A stretch of 64,000 bases of DNA from Bacillus sp. CECT 9360 (GCF_918741275.1 NZ_CAKKNA010000008.1:62001-126000), one strand, 5' to 3'; numbered from the stretch's first letter, positions 27,455-35,894 are shown. A program made the numbers and translations. The notes: generated by a model not told the origin, from the sequence alone.

Positions 27455-27497
27455 AAACCAAAACAAAAAGCCCAGAACGGGCTTTTTGTTTTGGTTT
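27455..27497. terminator. Terminator of lexA (convergent)
   Basis: AAACCAAAACAAAAAGCCC pairs with GGGCTTTTTGTTTTGGTTT around a short loop. It serves lexA and the convergent gene at 27511. Confidence 0.9.
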
Positions 27498-27510
27498 CAC
27501 TCAGCTAATG

Positions 27511-27933
27511 CTACTGCGCATACAGTTCTTTGTAAGTAATCACCTTTAAGGCAAGGATTTCCTCTTCTGTCAGCTTGCTCTCCGCATCTTGCATCAGCTC
27601 TGCTCTGGAAATCGTTCCATCTTGGACCTTTTCCTGAATTTCCATTAAACCATTAATACCAAATTTATTGATTAGAACCCTAGTAGCCTCTTCTTTCGTT
27701 GTGAAAGGCAATTTGCTTTCGTCGACATTTTTGCCATCCTCTACAAATGCCATAAGCTCTGGGTCACTCTCGATGGCTTGTTTAATTTCATCCATTTCGC
27801 CGCTATTCTCAAGCTGATTCGAAACTTCATCAACCAACCTGTCAGACGCCATATTTGTACCGAAATAATAAAGTCCGACTCCTATAATGGCAAGGATAAC
27901 CACAATAGAAAGTAAAATTTTTATAGCCTTCAT
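27511..27933 (-). CDS. Hypothetical membrane-anchored protein
   Basis: A 140-residue protein with one N-terminal helix (IKILLSIVVILAIIGVGLYYFG), which is a signal anchor, and a Glu/Asp-rich helical extracellular part (MDEIKQAIESDPELMAFVEDG, TKEEATRVLINKFGINGLMEIQEKV). The composition suggests a four-helix bundle. I do not recognise it. GGAGG precedes ATG. It is convergent with lexA and shares its terminator. Confidence 0.65.
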   Translation of the reverse strand: MKAIKILLSIVVILAIIGVGLYYFGTNMASDRLVDEVSNQLENSGEMDEIKQAIESDPELMAFVEDGKNVDESKLPFTTKEEATRVLINKFGINGLMEIQEKVQDGTISRAELMQDAESKLTEEEILALKVITYKELYAQ

Positions 27934-28067
27934 ATTTCCTCCTTAGATTTTGCTCACCTCTATCATACTACGTTTATATATATTTTTAAAATTCGATGTA
28001 TGTTTACATAATATTATTATGATTTGTTTAAATGAATATCTTGATTCTCCCTTTATTTTTTCGGTTT

Positions 28068-28092
28068 GTTTAGGGCATTTTAGGAAGGGTAT
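28068..28092 (+). promoter_or_regulatory. SigB-type promoter of the DUF378 gene
   Basis: GTTTAG, 13 bases, then GGGTAT matches the general-stress sigma-B consensus GTTTAA-N12-15-GGGTAT with one mismatch. It is 40 bases before the DUF378 start. Confidence 0.7.
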
Positions 28093-28132
28093 CATTTAAA
28101 CAAAGTCTGCAAATAAGGAGGGGGATTTCCAG

Positions 28133-28351
28133 ATGAGAACACTCAATACGATTGCCATGATATTGTTGATTGTCGGCGGGTTGAACTGGTTAATGGTTGG
28201 ATTATTCCAATTTGATCTGGTTGCGTCAATCTTCGGCGGAGAGGACGCGATTCTTTCGCGTATCGTCTATGTTGTTGTCGGAATTTGCGCCCTGTATGCC
28301 TTAACCTTTATTAATTCCGTCGGAGAGCGGGATCTCGTTAAGTCAGAATGA
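28133..28351 (+). CDS. DUF378 small membrane protein
   Basis: A 72-residue two-helix membrane protein of the DUF378 family (YuzA-like): MILLIVGGLNWLMVGLFQFDLVASIFG then RIVYVVVGICALYALTFI. The GGLNWGLVG-like turn is the family mark. Function unknown. GGAGGGGG precedes ATG. A sigma-B-type promoter upstream suggests general-stress expression. Confidence 0.85.
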   Translation: MRTLNTIAMILLIVGGLNWLMVGLFQFDLVASIFGGEDAILSRIVYVVVGICALYALTFINSVGERDLVKSE

Positions 28352-28409
28352 ATTATTGCCATTTGATTCAAAGCAAAACCGGCACGAAGCCCTGTGATCT
28401 GATCAAAAG

Positions 28410-28442
28410 AAACCAGTCCATCAACTTAGAATGGACTGGTTT
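28410..28442. terminator. Convergent terminator between DUF378 and GNAT genes
   Basis: 12-bp perfect stem AAACCAGTCCAT/ATGGACTGGTTT with a nine-base loop. Confidence 0.85.
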
Positions 28443-28474
28443 CCTGCACGTTCTCTTCTATATTTTTTATTGTA

Positions 28475-29026
28475 TTACTTCTGAGTGGCTTCCCACTCCG
28501 ATCGCAAAATCCCCATCATGATTCCATCGTACATTTTCCCGTCGCGATGGACAGCTGCCCTTCTCCTGCCTTCATGTTGAAAGCCCGACTTCTCATAAAC
28601 ATGTATTCCTCGTTTGTTGTATTCAATCACATAAAGGCCCACACGGTTCAAATTCAGTTCATGAAAGGCAAAACGAAGAATAAGCTTTAAGGCATCCGTT
28701 CCAAAGCCCTTATTGCGGTATGTGGCTTCTCCGATCCCAATTGATAAAATCCCGGCACGATTATTCCATTCAATGCTGTGAATGACACCAAACCCAATTA
28801 ATTCATCATCCTCAATCGTTCTTAAACGAAAATAGGCCTCATTCGGATCAGACTCGCCTTCATTTTCATATTGCTGTTTAGAGATTGGCAGAGCAATATC
28901 TGTATCCACATTACGGAGATATTCCGAATCCTCTCCCCACCTAGCCATTATGTCAGCGTCTCCCTCTCTTACCGCTGATAGTTTAACAAATTCCCCTTGA
29001 AAAAGATTTGAAGTAGTTACCGTCAT
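28475..29026 (-). CDS. GNAT-family N-acetyltransferase (RimJ/RimL-like)
   Basis: A 183-residue acetyltransferase. The acetyl-CoA pyrophosphate loop is IGIGEATYRNKGFGTDALKL (the R/Q-x-x-G-x-G/A pattern as RNKGFG), followed by LNLNRVGLYVIEYNKRGIHVYEKSGF, typical of the RimJ/SpeG-like group acting on protein N-termini or small amines. The substrate is unknown. It is monocistronic, with AAAGGAG before ATG. Confidence 0.87.
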   Translation of the reverse strand: MTVTTSNLFQGEFVKLSAVREGDADIMARWGEDSEYLRNVDTDIALPISKQQYENEGESDPNEAYFRLRTIEDDELIGFGVIHSIEWNNRAGILSIGIGEATYRNKGFGTDALKLILRFAFHELNLNRVGLYVIEYNKRGIHVYEKSGFQHEGRRRAAVHRDGKMYDGIMMGILRSEWEATQK

Positions 29027-29232
29027 GTTAGTCTCCTTTGAATATTATTACATATGCCGATCGCTAATCTTTTCTAGATGCGCTTCATTTATTCCTTCTT
29101 GTTTTCTATACAACCATCTCTGACATAATTTTTTTGGCTAAAATGATTGATAAATAACCCGCGCATTGTTATTATATAAAAGTTGCTATCATATTTTATA
29201 GGGAACTATACACTCCCTGTGAAACTTATAAT

Positions 29233-29306
29233 GTCCCAGTAGCTCAGCAGGATAGAGCGACAGCCTCCTAAGCTGTAGGTCGTAGGTTCGATTCCTATCT
29301 GGGACG
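29233..29306 (+). tRNA. tRNA-Arg, anticodon CCT
   Basis: A complete 74-nt cloverleaf without encoded CCA. Acceptor arms are GTCCCAG/CTGGGAC, the anticodon stem ACAGC/GCTGT holds loop CTCCTAA (anticodon CCT, reading AGG), and the T-arm is GTAGGTTCGATTCCTAT. It is single and followed directly by its own terminator. Confidence 0.95.
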
Positions 29307-29321
29307 CTTATATGAAACAGT

Positions 29322-29350
29322 GAAAACCCCTTGTGTATCAAGGGGTTTTC
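29322..29350 (+). terminator. Terminator of the tRNA-Arg gene
   Basis: GAAAACCCCTTG/CAAGGGGTTTTC stem 15 bases after the tRNA, followed by TTATTT. Confidence 0.85.
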
Positions 29351-29401
29351 TTATTTGCTCCGTTCATTAATATTCTCCACATAGACGATTAAAAATTATT
29401 T

Positions 29402-29424
29402 TTGGGGTCGGATTGGGGTCGGAT
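29402..29424. repeat. Tandem duplicated 11-mer GGGGTCGGATT
   Basis: GGGGTCGGATT occurs twice, head to tail, about 100 bases after tRNA-Arg. It may be a scar of an integration event at this tRNA, but no integrase is present. Confidence 0.4.
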
Positions 29425-29501
29425 TCAAAAAAGTAACTTAAATGCGCCTTCAATCTCCTTCAAGATTTTTCCCTGCTTGACTTACTATTGTCCTCAGATT
29501 G

Positions 29502-30158
29502 TTATTCTATATTAGAAAACTCTGTTAGATCTTCTCTGCTACCAATTAATACTAACATATCTCCTTTGTTTATGATTTCATCAGGAGAAGGAGATATAAC
29601 GACATTTCCATCGCGAACTAAGGCAATAGCACTGACATTATATTTGGCGCGGATATCAATCTCCCTCAGACTTTTTTCCGCCATACTCTCAGGGATTATT
29701 ATCTCCTCTATGTTGTATTCTGTTGAAAGTTCTATATAGTTCAACATATTTGGTGATAAAAGTTGATTAGCAACACGTTCACCCATATCTCTTTCTGGAT
29801 AAATGATCCAATCAGCTCCTACTTTATCTAAAACTTTGCCGTGGTGTGTTCCTAGAGCCTTTGCTATTACTTTTTTAACTCCAAGTTCCTTTAACAGTAA
29901 GACTGTTAAAATACTTGATTGCATATCATTGCCAATCGCAACAATTACACGATCAAAATTACGGATGCCAACTGATTTAAGCGCGTCCTCTTCAGTCGAA
30001 TCGGCAACAACCGCATGAGTAACGAATAATTCCGCATCTTCCACCCGTGCCTCATTGATATCAATGCCCAAGACTTGTTGCCCAGCTTCGTGTAATCTTC
30101 GTGCAACACTTATTCCAAATCTGCCCAATCCAATAACAGCATATTGACGTGTGGCCAT
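29502..30158 (-). CDS. Potassium uptake regulatory subunit, RCK/TrkA family (KtrA/KtrC-like)
   Basis: A 218-residue cytoplasmic gating subunit. The N-terminal RCK_N Rossmann domain carries VIGLGRFGISVARRL and the acidic D (GIDINEARVED) for NAD/ATP binding. The C-terminal RCK_C domain (about 140-218) is where c-di-AMP binds in KtrA/KtrC of other firmicutes. It forms an octameric ring below the KtrB-type membrane dimer. It is last in a unit with the TrkH-family gene, 27 bases apart, and shares the riboswitch-bearing leader. Confidence 0.9.
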   Translation of the reverse strand: MATRQYAVIGLGRFGISVARRLHEAGQQVLGIDINEARVEDAELFVTHAVVADSTEEDALKSVGIRNFDRVIVAIGNDMQSSILTVLLLKELGVKKVIAKALGTHHGKVLDKVGADWIIYPERDMGERVANQLLSPNMLNYIELSTEYNIEEIIIPESMAEKSLREIDIRAKYNVSAIALVRDGNVVISPSPDEIINKGDMLVLIGSREDLTEFSNIE

Positions 30159-30185
30159 TTATCAATTCCCTCCTAATATTTCAAA

Positions 30186-31526
30186 TTAACCTAGCATAAT
30201 TTTTCCTTTTGGATGATGGAAAGCATTAGGTTTTCTTCTCATAGATACAGCATACGCAAGGGTAAGCGGGCCTAATCGTCCTGCAAACATAGTAAAGATA
30301 ATGAGTACCTTCCCAATAGGTGACAATTCAGGAGTTAATCCCATTGAAAGTCCAACCGTGCCAAACGCAGAGGTGGCTTCGAACAGGTACATGATGAAAT
30401 TATGTCGTTCCCCTTCCGTTATTGTAAGCAACATGGTGATAAACATCACAAGAAACATTCCCATTGCGGCCACGGTAAGTGCCTTGAAAATAGTTTCCAT
30501 AACTATTCGACGTCGGAACAACACCACATCTTCCTTCCCTTTAATTTGGGACCATAAGGTTGCTGAAAGAACAGCAAACGTTGTGATTTTAATGCCTCCT
30601 GCCGTCGAACCGGGACCAGCTCCAACATACATAAGGAAAATGATTAGAAATAAGGTTGATTGCGTTAAGTCCCCTATGGGTAGTGTATTGGCACCAGCAG
30701 TCCTCGGTGTGACCGCTTGGAATAAGGATCCCAATACCTTTCCTGTATAAGATAATGGCTCAAGAGTTTTTTCATTTCCAAATTCAAAAGTAAAAATCAA
30801 AATCGTGGCACCGAGCGTTAGAATCAGCGTCATTAGCAAAACGACCTTAGTATGCACTGAGACACGGCGGGTATCATGGTATTCATACAGTTCATTCATT
30901 ACTATGAAACCAATTCCGCCTAAAGTAATAAGCGCACAGACGGTAAGTACTACGGTTGGATCGTCAACAAACGGGGTTAGGCTTCGGAATTCCCCGTTTA
31001 AATCGAACCCGGCATTATTGAAATTCGATATAGCGTGAAATATTCCCCAATAAATCGCTTTTCCAATAGGCATATCAAAAGAGAATCGAATAGCTAAGAT
31101 AGTAGCACCCGTTAGCTCTATAATTGCAGTAAATATCAGCACTCTTTTTACTAACCTAACGATTCCGGCGAAGGAAACGTTATTCAAAGTCTCCTGGAGC
31201 AGTAATCTTTCTCTTAAAGATATCCGCTTACCCAAGAGGAAAAAGAAAAACGTAGCGAATGTCATAAATCCCAATCCACCAATCTGGATGAGGGTTAAGA
31301 TGACTATTTCACCAAACGTGGTGAATGTATCCGCGGTATCCACTACGACTAGTCCTGTTACACATGTTGCCGATGTCGCGGTAAATAACGCATCTAAAAA
31401 CACGAGACCATTTCCATCATGTGTTGCAATTGGAAGGGTTAGCAAACAGGCTCCTAGAAGGATCAAGGTCGCGAAGCCCAATACAAGGATTTTTGGAGGA
31501 TCAAGGAAGTCTCTTATCTTTTTCAT
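30186..31526 (-). CDS. TrkH/KtrB-family potassium transporter membrane subunit
   Basis: A 446-residue membrane protein with four M1-P-M2 repeats. The selectivity-filter glycines are visible in each pore loop: SATCVTGLVVVDT, NFNNAGFDLNG, TPRTAGANTLP and AFGTVGLSMG. With the adjacent RCK subunit it forms a Na+-coupled K+ uptake system used in osmotic adaptation. TTAGGAG precedes ATG. It lies 55 bases after the decayed ArsB/NhaD gene and is in the transcript headed by the c-di-AMP riboswitch. Confidence 0.92.
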   Translation of the reverse strand: MKKIRDFLDPPKILVLGFATLILLGACLLTLPIATHDGNGLVFLDALFTATSATCVTGLVVVDTADTFTTFGEIVILTLIQIGGLGFMTFATFFFFLLGKRISLRERLLLQETLNNVSFAGIVRLVKRVLIFTAIIELTGATILAIRFSFDMPIGKAIYWGIFHAISNFNNAGFDLNGEFRSLTPFVDDPTVVLTVCALITLGGIGFIVMNELYEYHDTRRVSVHTKVVLLMTLILTLGATILIFTFEFGNEKTLEPLSYTGKVLGSLFQAVTPRTAGANTLPIGDLTQSTLFLIIFLMYVGAGPGSTAGGIKITTFAVLSATLWSQIKGKEDVVLFRRRIVMETIFKALTVAAMGMFLVMFITMLLTITEGERHNFIMYLFEATSAFGTVGLSMGLTPELSPIGKVLIIFTMFAGRLGPLTLAYAVSMRRKPNAFHHPKGKIMLG

Positions 31527-31580
31527 AGTTATCTCCTAACTGAAAGAAGTCTGTTGTGGATTTTCATCATTAAAGGTATC

Positions 31581-32121
31581 TTATGTAACATAAACTGTGG
31601 ATTTTTCGATAAATGAAAGAAACGTTAATTCTTCAACGGCACTGCCAATCATAATATTCGGTGGATCCCCAATCATTGTAGCTGTTCCACCTATATTCGC
31701 TGCAAATATCTCAGCAATTAAATATGGAATCGGGTCAACTTTCAGTTGGGCAGTGATGCTAAGAGTTACTGGTACAACCAATAAAACAGTAGTAACAATA
31801 TCTAAAAATGCAGAAGCAAACGCGGTTACTAAACTCAAAACTACAAGTATCCGGATGGGATATCCTCTTACTTTTTTTACAGACCAAATGGCTATGTACC
31901 CGAATACTCCTGTAAGAGAAGTAATATTTACAATAATCATCATTCCGATTAATAAACCCAAAGTATTAAAATCAATATGATGAAGTGCCTCTTCTTGATT
32001 AAGGACTCCAAAACAAATCATTAGTACGCCACCAGCCAACGCAATGATTGTCCGATTTTTTTTTCTGAAATGATGCATGCACAATGATAAAAATACTGAG
32101 AGCAATAAAAGCTTCCGACAT
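31581..32121 (-). pseudogene. ArsB/NhaD (ion transporter superfamily) pseudogene, frameshifted and truncated
   Basis: From ATG 32121 (after GGAGG) the frame reads MSEAFIALSIFIIVHASFQKK, then a run of nine A residues (32055-32063) breaks it. Eight A residues would restore KKNRTIIALAGGVLMICFGVL. The rest is a typical ion-transporter N-terminal half, with LGLLIGMMIIVNITSLTG and the signature GGTATMIGDPPNIMIG. It stops after SFIEKSTVYVT, giving about 180 residues against roughly 430 expected. Both defects argue for a dead remnant at the head of the Ktr operon. Confidence 0.8.
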
Positions 32122-32468
32122 GATATCCCTCCTGAACATGAACAATCTAAATTATTGTTTCACCCTTGATTTAGTTCCATTCACCCCATAAGACGCAAAA
32201 AGACCAATGCTTACTTTCCTCCTTATGCAGTGATGCAATAACTATCAAAGTTCCACAGGTGAACAATTCGATTCACCAAAATTGAACTTTAACTAGTCTG
32301 CAATAGACAAATACATAAATGGAGAAAAAGTACTCATTGGTCTACTTAACGCCCAGCAAGCTATAAAGCTCCCTTTGCGTTCTGTCTTCCAAGAAACCTT
32401 CTCATAATAGGCATAACAAAAAGACCTACGGAAATGACAGGCTGCTATTTTGCTGTATGAAAGCAACA
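32122..32468. other. Leader region between riboswitch and the Ktr operon
   Basis: About 350 bases of the minus-strand transcript between the riboswitch terminator and the decayed transporter gene. There is no coding frame. An imperfect hairpin (AAGTAGACC...GAGTACTTTTT, about 32322-32346) could be a second attenuator. Confidence 0.4.
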
Positions 32469-32512
32469 AAAAAAGCCCCCTGTATAAGGCGGTCTTATGA
32501 CCTCCTTCGCTT
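32469..32512 (-). terminator. Riboswitch expression-platform hairpin
   Basis: On the minus strand AAGGAGGTC/GACCGCCTT (one mismatch) forms a stem, then TACAGGGGGC and seven T residues follow. The arm overlaps the 3' end of the aptamer, as expected for c-di-AMP-dependent termination. Confidence 0.6.
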
Positions 32513-32634
32513 TAGTCGACGAAGTTAGCTGACGGGTAGGATGGCGAAAGAGTTTCTCATCCCTTCTGCGAATGCAGAATTAACCCCAAAAGATTGGGTC
32601 CTCCGTTCTCAATTGCTTGAGATTTGACCGATAT
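32508..32634 (-). ncRNA. c-di-AMP riboswitch (ydaO/yuaA family)
   Basis: The minus strand shows conserved blocks of this class in order: TCAAATCTCAAGCAATTGAG, GGAGGACCCA, TGGGGTTAAT, GGGATGAGAAACTCTTTCGCC, ATCCTACCCGTCAGCTAAC and TTCGTCG. Known ydaO/yuaA riboswitches switch off K+ importers and wall-turnover genes when c-di-AMP is high. The downstream Ktr genes are a classic target. No other gene lies between except the decayed transporter. Confidence 0.93.
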
Positions 32635-32813
32635 CAAATTGATTTATGAGGATATTCTACGCCTGCCTTTCAAATATTGTAAAACAGTAAAAACAGCGGT
32701 TTTCACCCAAAATAAACCAAAATCATTCATTATGTTTATATTTTGATACAATTACTCAATATTACACTGTTTTATTAAATTTCTTATTTTTTTCTAAAGG
32801 TTTAAAATTATCA

Positions 32814-32843
32814 TTGACAACAACTTTGATTCGGAATTATGAT
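32814..32843 (+). promoter_or_regulatory. SigA-type promoter of the DUF2294 gene
   Basis: TTGACA (32814-32819), 18 bases, TATGAT (32838-32843), about 30 bases before the start. GGAATTATGATAAGTTCC overlaps the -10 element as an imperfect dyad and may be an operator. Confidence 0.7.
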
Positions 32844-32877
32844 AAGTTCCATAAATCAGTAATGCAATGGAGGCATT

Positions 32878-33252
32878 ATGTTAAATTCTAAAAAGAAACT
32901 TGAGGCTGAAATTAGTGCAGCTTTCATTAAGTTCCAGCGTGAATTAATAGGCCGGGGACCACAGGAGGCTAAAACTTATATTATTAGTGACATGCTGATC
33001 ACTCGTTTCAAAGGAGTCCTCACAGTAGAAGAAAAGCATCTTGCTAATTGCGATACCGGGAGACAACTTGTAAAACAAATGCGTGAAGTCCTTCGTGAAA
33101 TGTACAGCAAAGAATATGAAGATATTGTAGAACAATATACTGGATGTAAGGTTCTTTCATCTCATAGTGATATTAGCACAAAAACTGGGGAAAGAATTGA
33201 GGTCTTCATTGTTGATAAAGACCTAGAAAAATGTTTAGAAACTATCAAATAA
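32878..33252 (+). CDS. DUF2294 domain protein
   Basis: A 124-residue soluble protein of the DUF2294 family, seen near Na+ or bicarbonate transport genes in some bacteria. Conserved features are FIKFQRELIGRGPQEAKTYIISDMLI (N-terminal) and SHSDISTKTGERIEVFIVD (C-terminal). The biochemical function is unknown. ATGGAGGC lies before the ATG. The strong promoter suggests good expression. Confidence 0.82.
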   Translation: MLNSKKKLEAEISAAFIKFQRELIGRGPQEAKTYIISDMLITRFKGVLTVEEKHLANCDTGRQLVKQMREVLREMYSKEYEDIVEQYTGCKVLSSHSDISTKTGERIEVFIVDKDLEKCLETIK

Positions 33253-33387
33253 ATAATTTGTTAGATATAATGAAACAACTTTATCATTTATAAAGGAGTA
33301 ATATATTAAGATAAGATATGAATATATTTTAATAGGTCGGGATATCATCCCTTTTGTAAGTTAACTATTTTGTAAGGGTGGACAATT

Positions 33388-33576
33388 ATGGGGAATTCCT
33401 CTTGTAGATACGTAATTAACGCTATAGGAAAAAGTGGACAAATTTACTTAAACCATTTTGAAGATAAACATGCGCTAAATAAATGGATAGCAGATCATGA
33501 GGATAAATTAATTATGAATGAGTTAAAAGTAATTGATAGGAAAAAAAATCCGTTTTTAAATTGGTTTTTCAAATGA
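33388..33576 (+). CDS. Small hypothetical protein
   Basis: A 62-residue basic protein with beta-rich N-terminal (SCRYVINAIGKSGQIYLNHF) and helical middle (KHALNKWIADHEDKLI), ending NPFLNWFFK. Not recognised. A GTAAGGGTGG ribosome site precedes ATG. Confidence 0.5.
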   Translation: MGNSSCRYVINAIGKSGQIYLNHFEDKHALNKWIADHEDKLIMNELKVIDRKKNPFLNWFFK

Positions 33577-33709
33577 TATAATTTCTTCGCATTTGTACGT
33601 CATTTTCAATTGAAAGGGCGTATTTTTATTTCATTTGTTACTCCTAACTAAAGCGCCAGATTGAAGAAACTCTAATGTTAAAGTGTATGTATGATATTCC
33701 TTTTCTGAG

Positions 33710-33916
33710 TCATTTCCTACTCAATGTAGAAATAAAACCACTAAACCATTTTTGGTTCCTGATTACTACATCCTCATATCTGCCTCGAACTTCAATGTAT
33801 TCTTCTGTCAGGTAATTGCAATCGGCATGTAAGATTCCATTAAATATACCCTCCATGATTACTTGCTCACCTATTTTGAGTTCTTTCATGCAAACTGAAC
33901 AATGTGGAATACCCAT
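33710..33916 (-). CDS. Small CxxC zinc-ribbon-like hypothetical protein
   Basis: A 68-residue protein beginning MGIPHCSVCMKELKIGEQVI, with a C-x-x-C pair and a later H-A-D-C (LHADCNYL). The four ligands look like a treble-clef or LIM-like zinc knuckle. ATG 33916 follows GGTGGGAG. The function is unknown. Confidence 0.6.
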   Translation of the reverse strand: MGIPHCSVCMKELKIGEQVIMEGIFNGILHADCNYLTEEYIEVRGRYEDVVIRNQKWFSGFISTLSRK

Positions 33917-34004
33917 AGTCTCTCCCACCCTTTTAAGAAAGGATTCTTATGCTTTCCCACACTATTTCCTGTAATAAATTTCAAAAGTATTGTCTTTCCC
34001 TATA

Positions 34005-34268
34005 TCATGTGTAACATTCCACCTTTCTGTCGGCAATTGTTAGGGAGTTAGTAGAACAATTGAGTATTTTTTTGCTTCGTATTAAAAAGGAACTTTGAAA
34101 GAAAAAACCGCCATAATCAGTCGATTTCTTTTTTTCCAATTTACGTAAAGTCCGCGGCCGCCCCTCTTCCTCCCAAGTAACGTGTCCCTTTCTTTTCAGG
34201 TTCTTCATGTACCCATGAATCGTAGAAGGCGATGCAATATTTAACTCTATACCGTGTCTGTATAACAC
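34005..34268 (-). pseudogene. LexA-like winged-helix fragment, probably frameshifted
   Basis: The readable frame has NIASPSTIHGYMKNLKRKGHV followed by RPRTLRKLEKK, matching the recognition helix and wing of LexA-type DNA-binding domains (compare [17 protein letters not shown] in lexA here). A GGAGG and ATG at about 34276 start in a different frame (MLSVIQTRYR), so the N-terminal half seems shifted by one base. The tail is low-quality coding. Read as a decayed regulator; a small intact protein is less likely. Confidence 0.45.
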
Positions 34269-34541
34269 TTAGCATAATGCTTCTACTCCTCCAAAACGCT
34301 ACATATTTCTCTAGCGTACTTTCCTACTCTAATACTCATCTATGCTGCTCCATCATAAAAAATGCGCCTAGTTCTTAGTCCACTGTTTTAAAAAATATAC
34401 TTATAGTTATATTTTCTAAAGAATTCATACTTTTTCTTCAAAATATAGTTGTTATTGATTATTTTTCCCCCGTCCGCTCAAAAGCATACTTTTAAATTCC
34501 GATGTAAAATAGGTAATACTAACTACAAAGGGTGATCATAT

Positions 34542-34682
34542 ATGCAGGAAGAAGTATTTTATAATGGCACTCCCTATATCGTAATTTATAAATATGATTC
34601 TGGTTTTTGGGAAATTCAAAAGAAACAAAACGGTATTCTGGATCAAATCATTTTGGTACACATGGATCAAGTAGAAAGTTAA
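34542..34682 (+). CDS. Small hypothetical protein, 46 residues
   Basis: Begins MQEEVFYNGTPYIVIYKYDS, a beta-rich small protein ending DQIILVHMDQVES. AAAGGGTGATC gives a good ribosome site before ATG 34542. It is followed by a large palindromic terminator at 34744-34798. Not recognised. Confidence 0.6.
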   Translation: MQEEVFYNGTPYIVIYKYDSGFWEIQKKQNGILDQIILVHMDQVES

Positions 34683-34743
34683 ATTTAATAAGATCTTAGC
34701 TTTTTGCTTCTTCATTTTTTGACGTAACTGCCTCATATTTTCG

Positions 34744-34798
34744 AGCATTCAAACACACAAAAGCCAGCAATTTGCTGGCTTTTGTGTGTTTGAATGCT
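34744..34798. terminator. Very long perfect palindrome terminator
   Basis: GCATTCAAACACACAAAAGCC and its complement form a nearly perfect 26-bp stem. It is convergent between the 46-residue gene and the ZIP transporter gene. Such a length is more than needed for termination and may also come from a small mobile repeat. Confidence 0.8.
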
Positions 34799-34816
34799 TC
34801 AATTAGATAGCGAATT

Positions 34817-35626
34817 TTAAATAAACAATAATAAACTTAGCGCCATGACGACCATCCCGCCAATCAGCCCATAAATGGATAAATGGGCTTCGTCGTACTT
34901 TTGGGCAGCTGGGAGTAATTCGTCAAGGGAGATAAACACCATAATTCCCGCGACACCTGCAAAGATGATGCCGAACATTAAATCGTTCAGGTAAGGCATT
35001 AAGAAAAGATAGGCCACAATCGCACCGACTGGTTCGGATAATCCGGACAGGAAGGAAAGTTTAAACGCTTTTTTCTTGTCGCCAGTTGCAAAATAGATGG
35101 GTACGGATACGGCAATTCCCTCCGGAATATTATGGATGGCAATCGCTACAGCAATGGCAATGCCAAGGGCGGGATCCTGTAAAGCTGAAGTGAAAGTAGC
35201 AATTCCTTCAGGGAAGTTATGGATACCGATGGCTAGGGCTGTGAACGTCCCCATCTTTAATAAATCAGCCTCTTTGCCTCCATTTCCCGCCTTCTTCATA
35301 TCCTCTACTTTCTTAAGTTCATGAGGGTTCCCTTGCTTAGGAATGAATTTGTCAATCATCGCAATTACAAGCATCCCGCCAAAAAAACCGGCAACCGTTA
35401 GCCAGTTTCCTACTACATCTCCTTTGGCAGCAGTAAGTGCGTCCTTTGCCTTAACAAAGATCTCAATCATGGATACATAGATCATGACACCCGCAGAAAA
35501 CCCTAAGGAGATGGACAGGAATTTTGTATTTGTCCTCGATGTAAAAGACGCCAGAATGCTTCCAATTCCCGTGGCAAGACCTGCAAATAAAGTTAATCCA
35601 AATGCCAATAACAGATTTTCATCCAA
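34817..35626 (-). CDS. ZIP-family metal transporter (ZupT-like)
   Basis: A 269-residue membrane protein with eight helices importing zinc and other divalent metals. Metal-site motifs in helices IV and V are HNFPEGIATFTSAL and HNIPEGIAVSVPI. The central cytoplasmic loop is charged (KKVEDMKKAGNGGKEAD). It matches the ZupT/GufA branch. It starts after GGAGGAG. No Zur box is clear. Confidence 0.9.
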   Translation of the reverse strand: MDENLLLAFGLTLFAGLATGIGSILASFTSRTNTKFLSISLGFSAGVMIYVSMIEIFVKAKDALTAAKGDVVGNWLTVAGFFGGMLVIAMIDKFIPKQGNPHELKKVEDMKKAGNGGKEADLLKMGTFTALAIGIHNFPEGIATFTSALQDPALGIAIAVAIAIHNIPEGIAVSVPIYFATGDKKKAFKLSFLSGLSEPVGAIVAYLFLMPYLNDLMFGIIFAGVAGIMVFISLDELLPAAQKYDEAHLSIYGLIGGMVVMALSLLLFI

Positions 35627-35894
35627 AATATCTCTCCTCCTCTATAAACGTGAAACGTAAAATTTCATTTATCAGCTCTAATTACACATTATGCCCAACT
35701 CAATAAATGTTTCCTATGAGAAACATTTTACACCTAAGCAAACTAATTCACAATGTATTAGTTTCAGCTTAAGGCGATTCTATCCTGTGTGGTAAAAACA
35801 CTTGATTTCATTATAATGTCCATATCGTTTTGATAATTTTCCTATTAAACAGTAAGGAAGAAATATTGGACATCTTTTTTACTACTTTCTCAAA

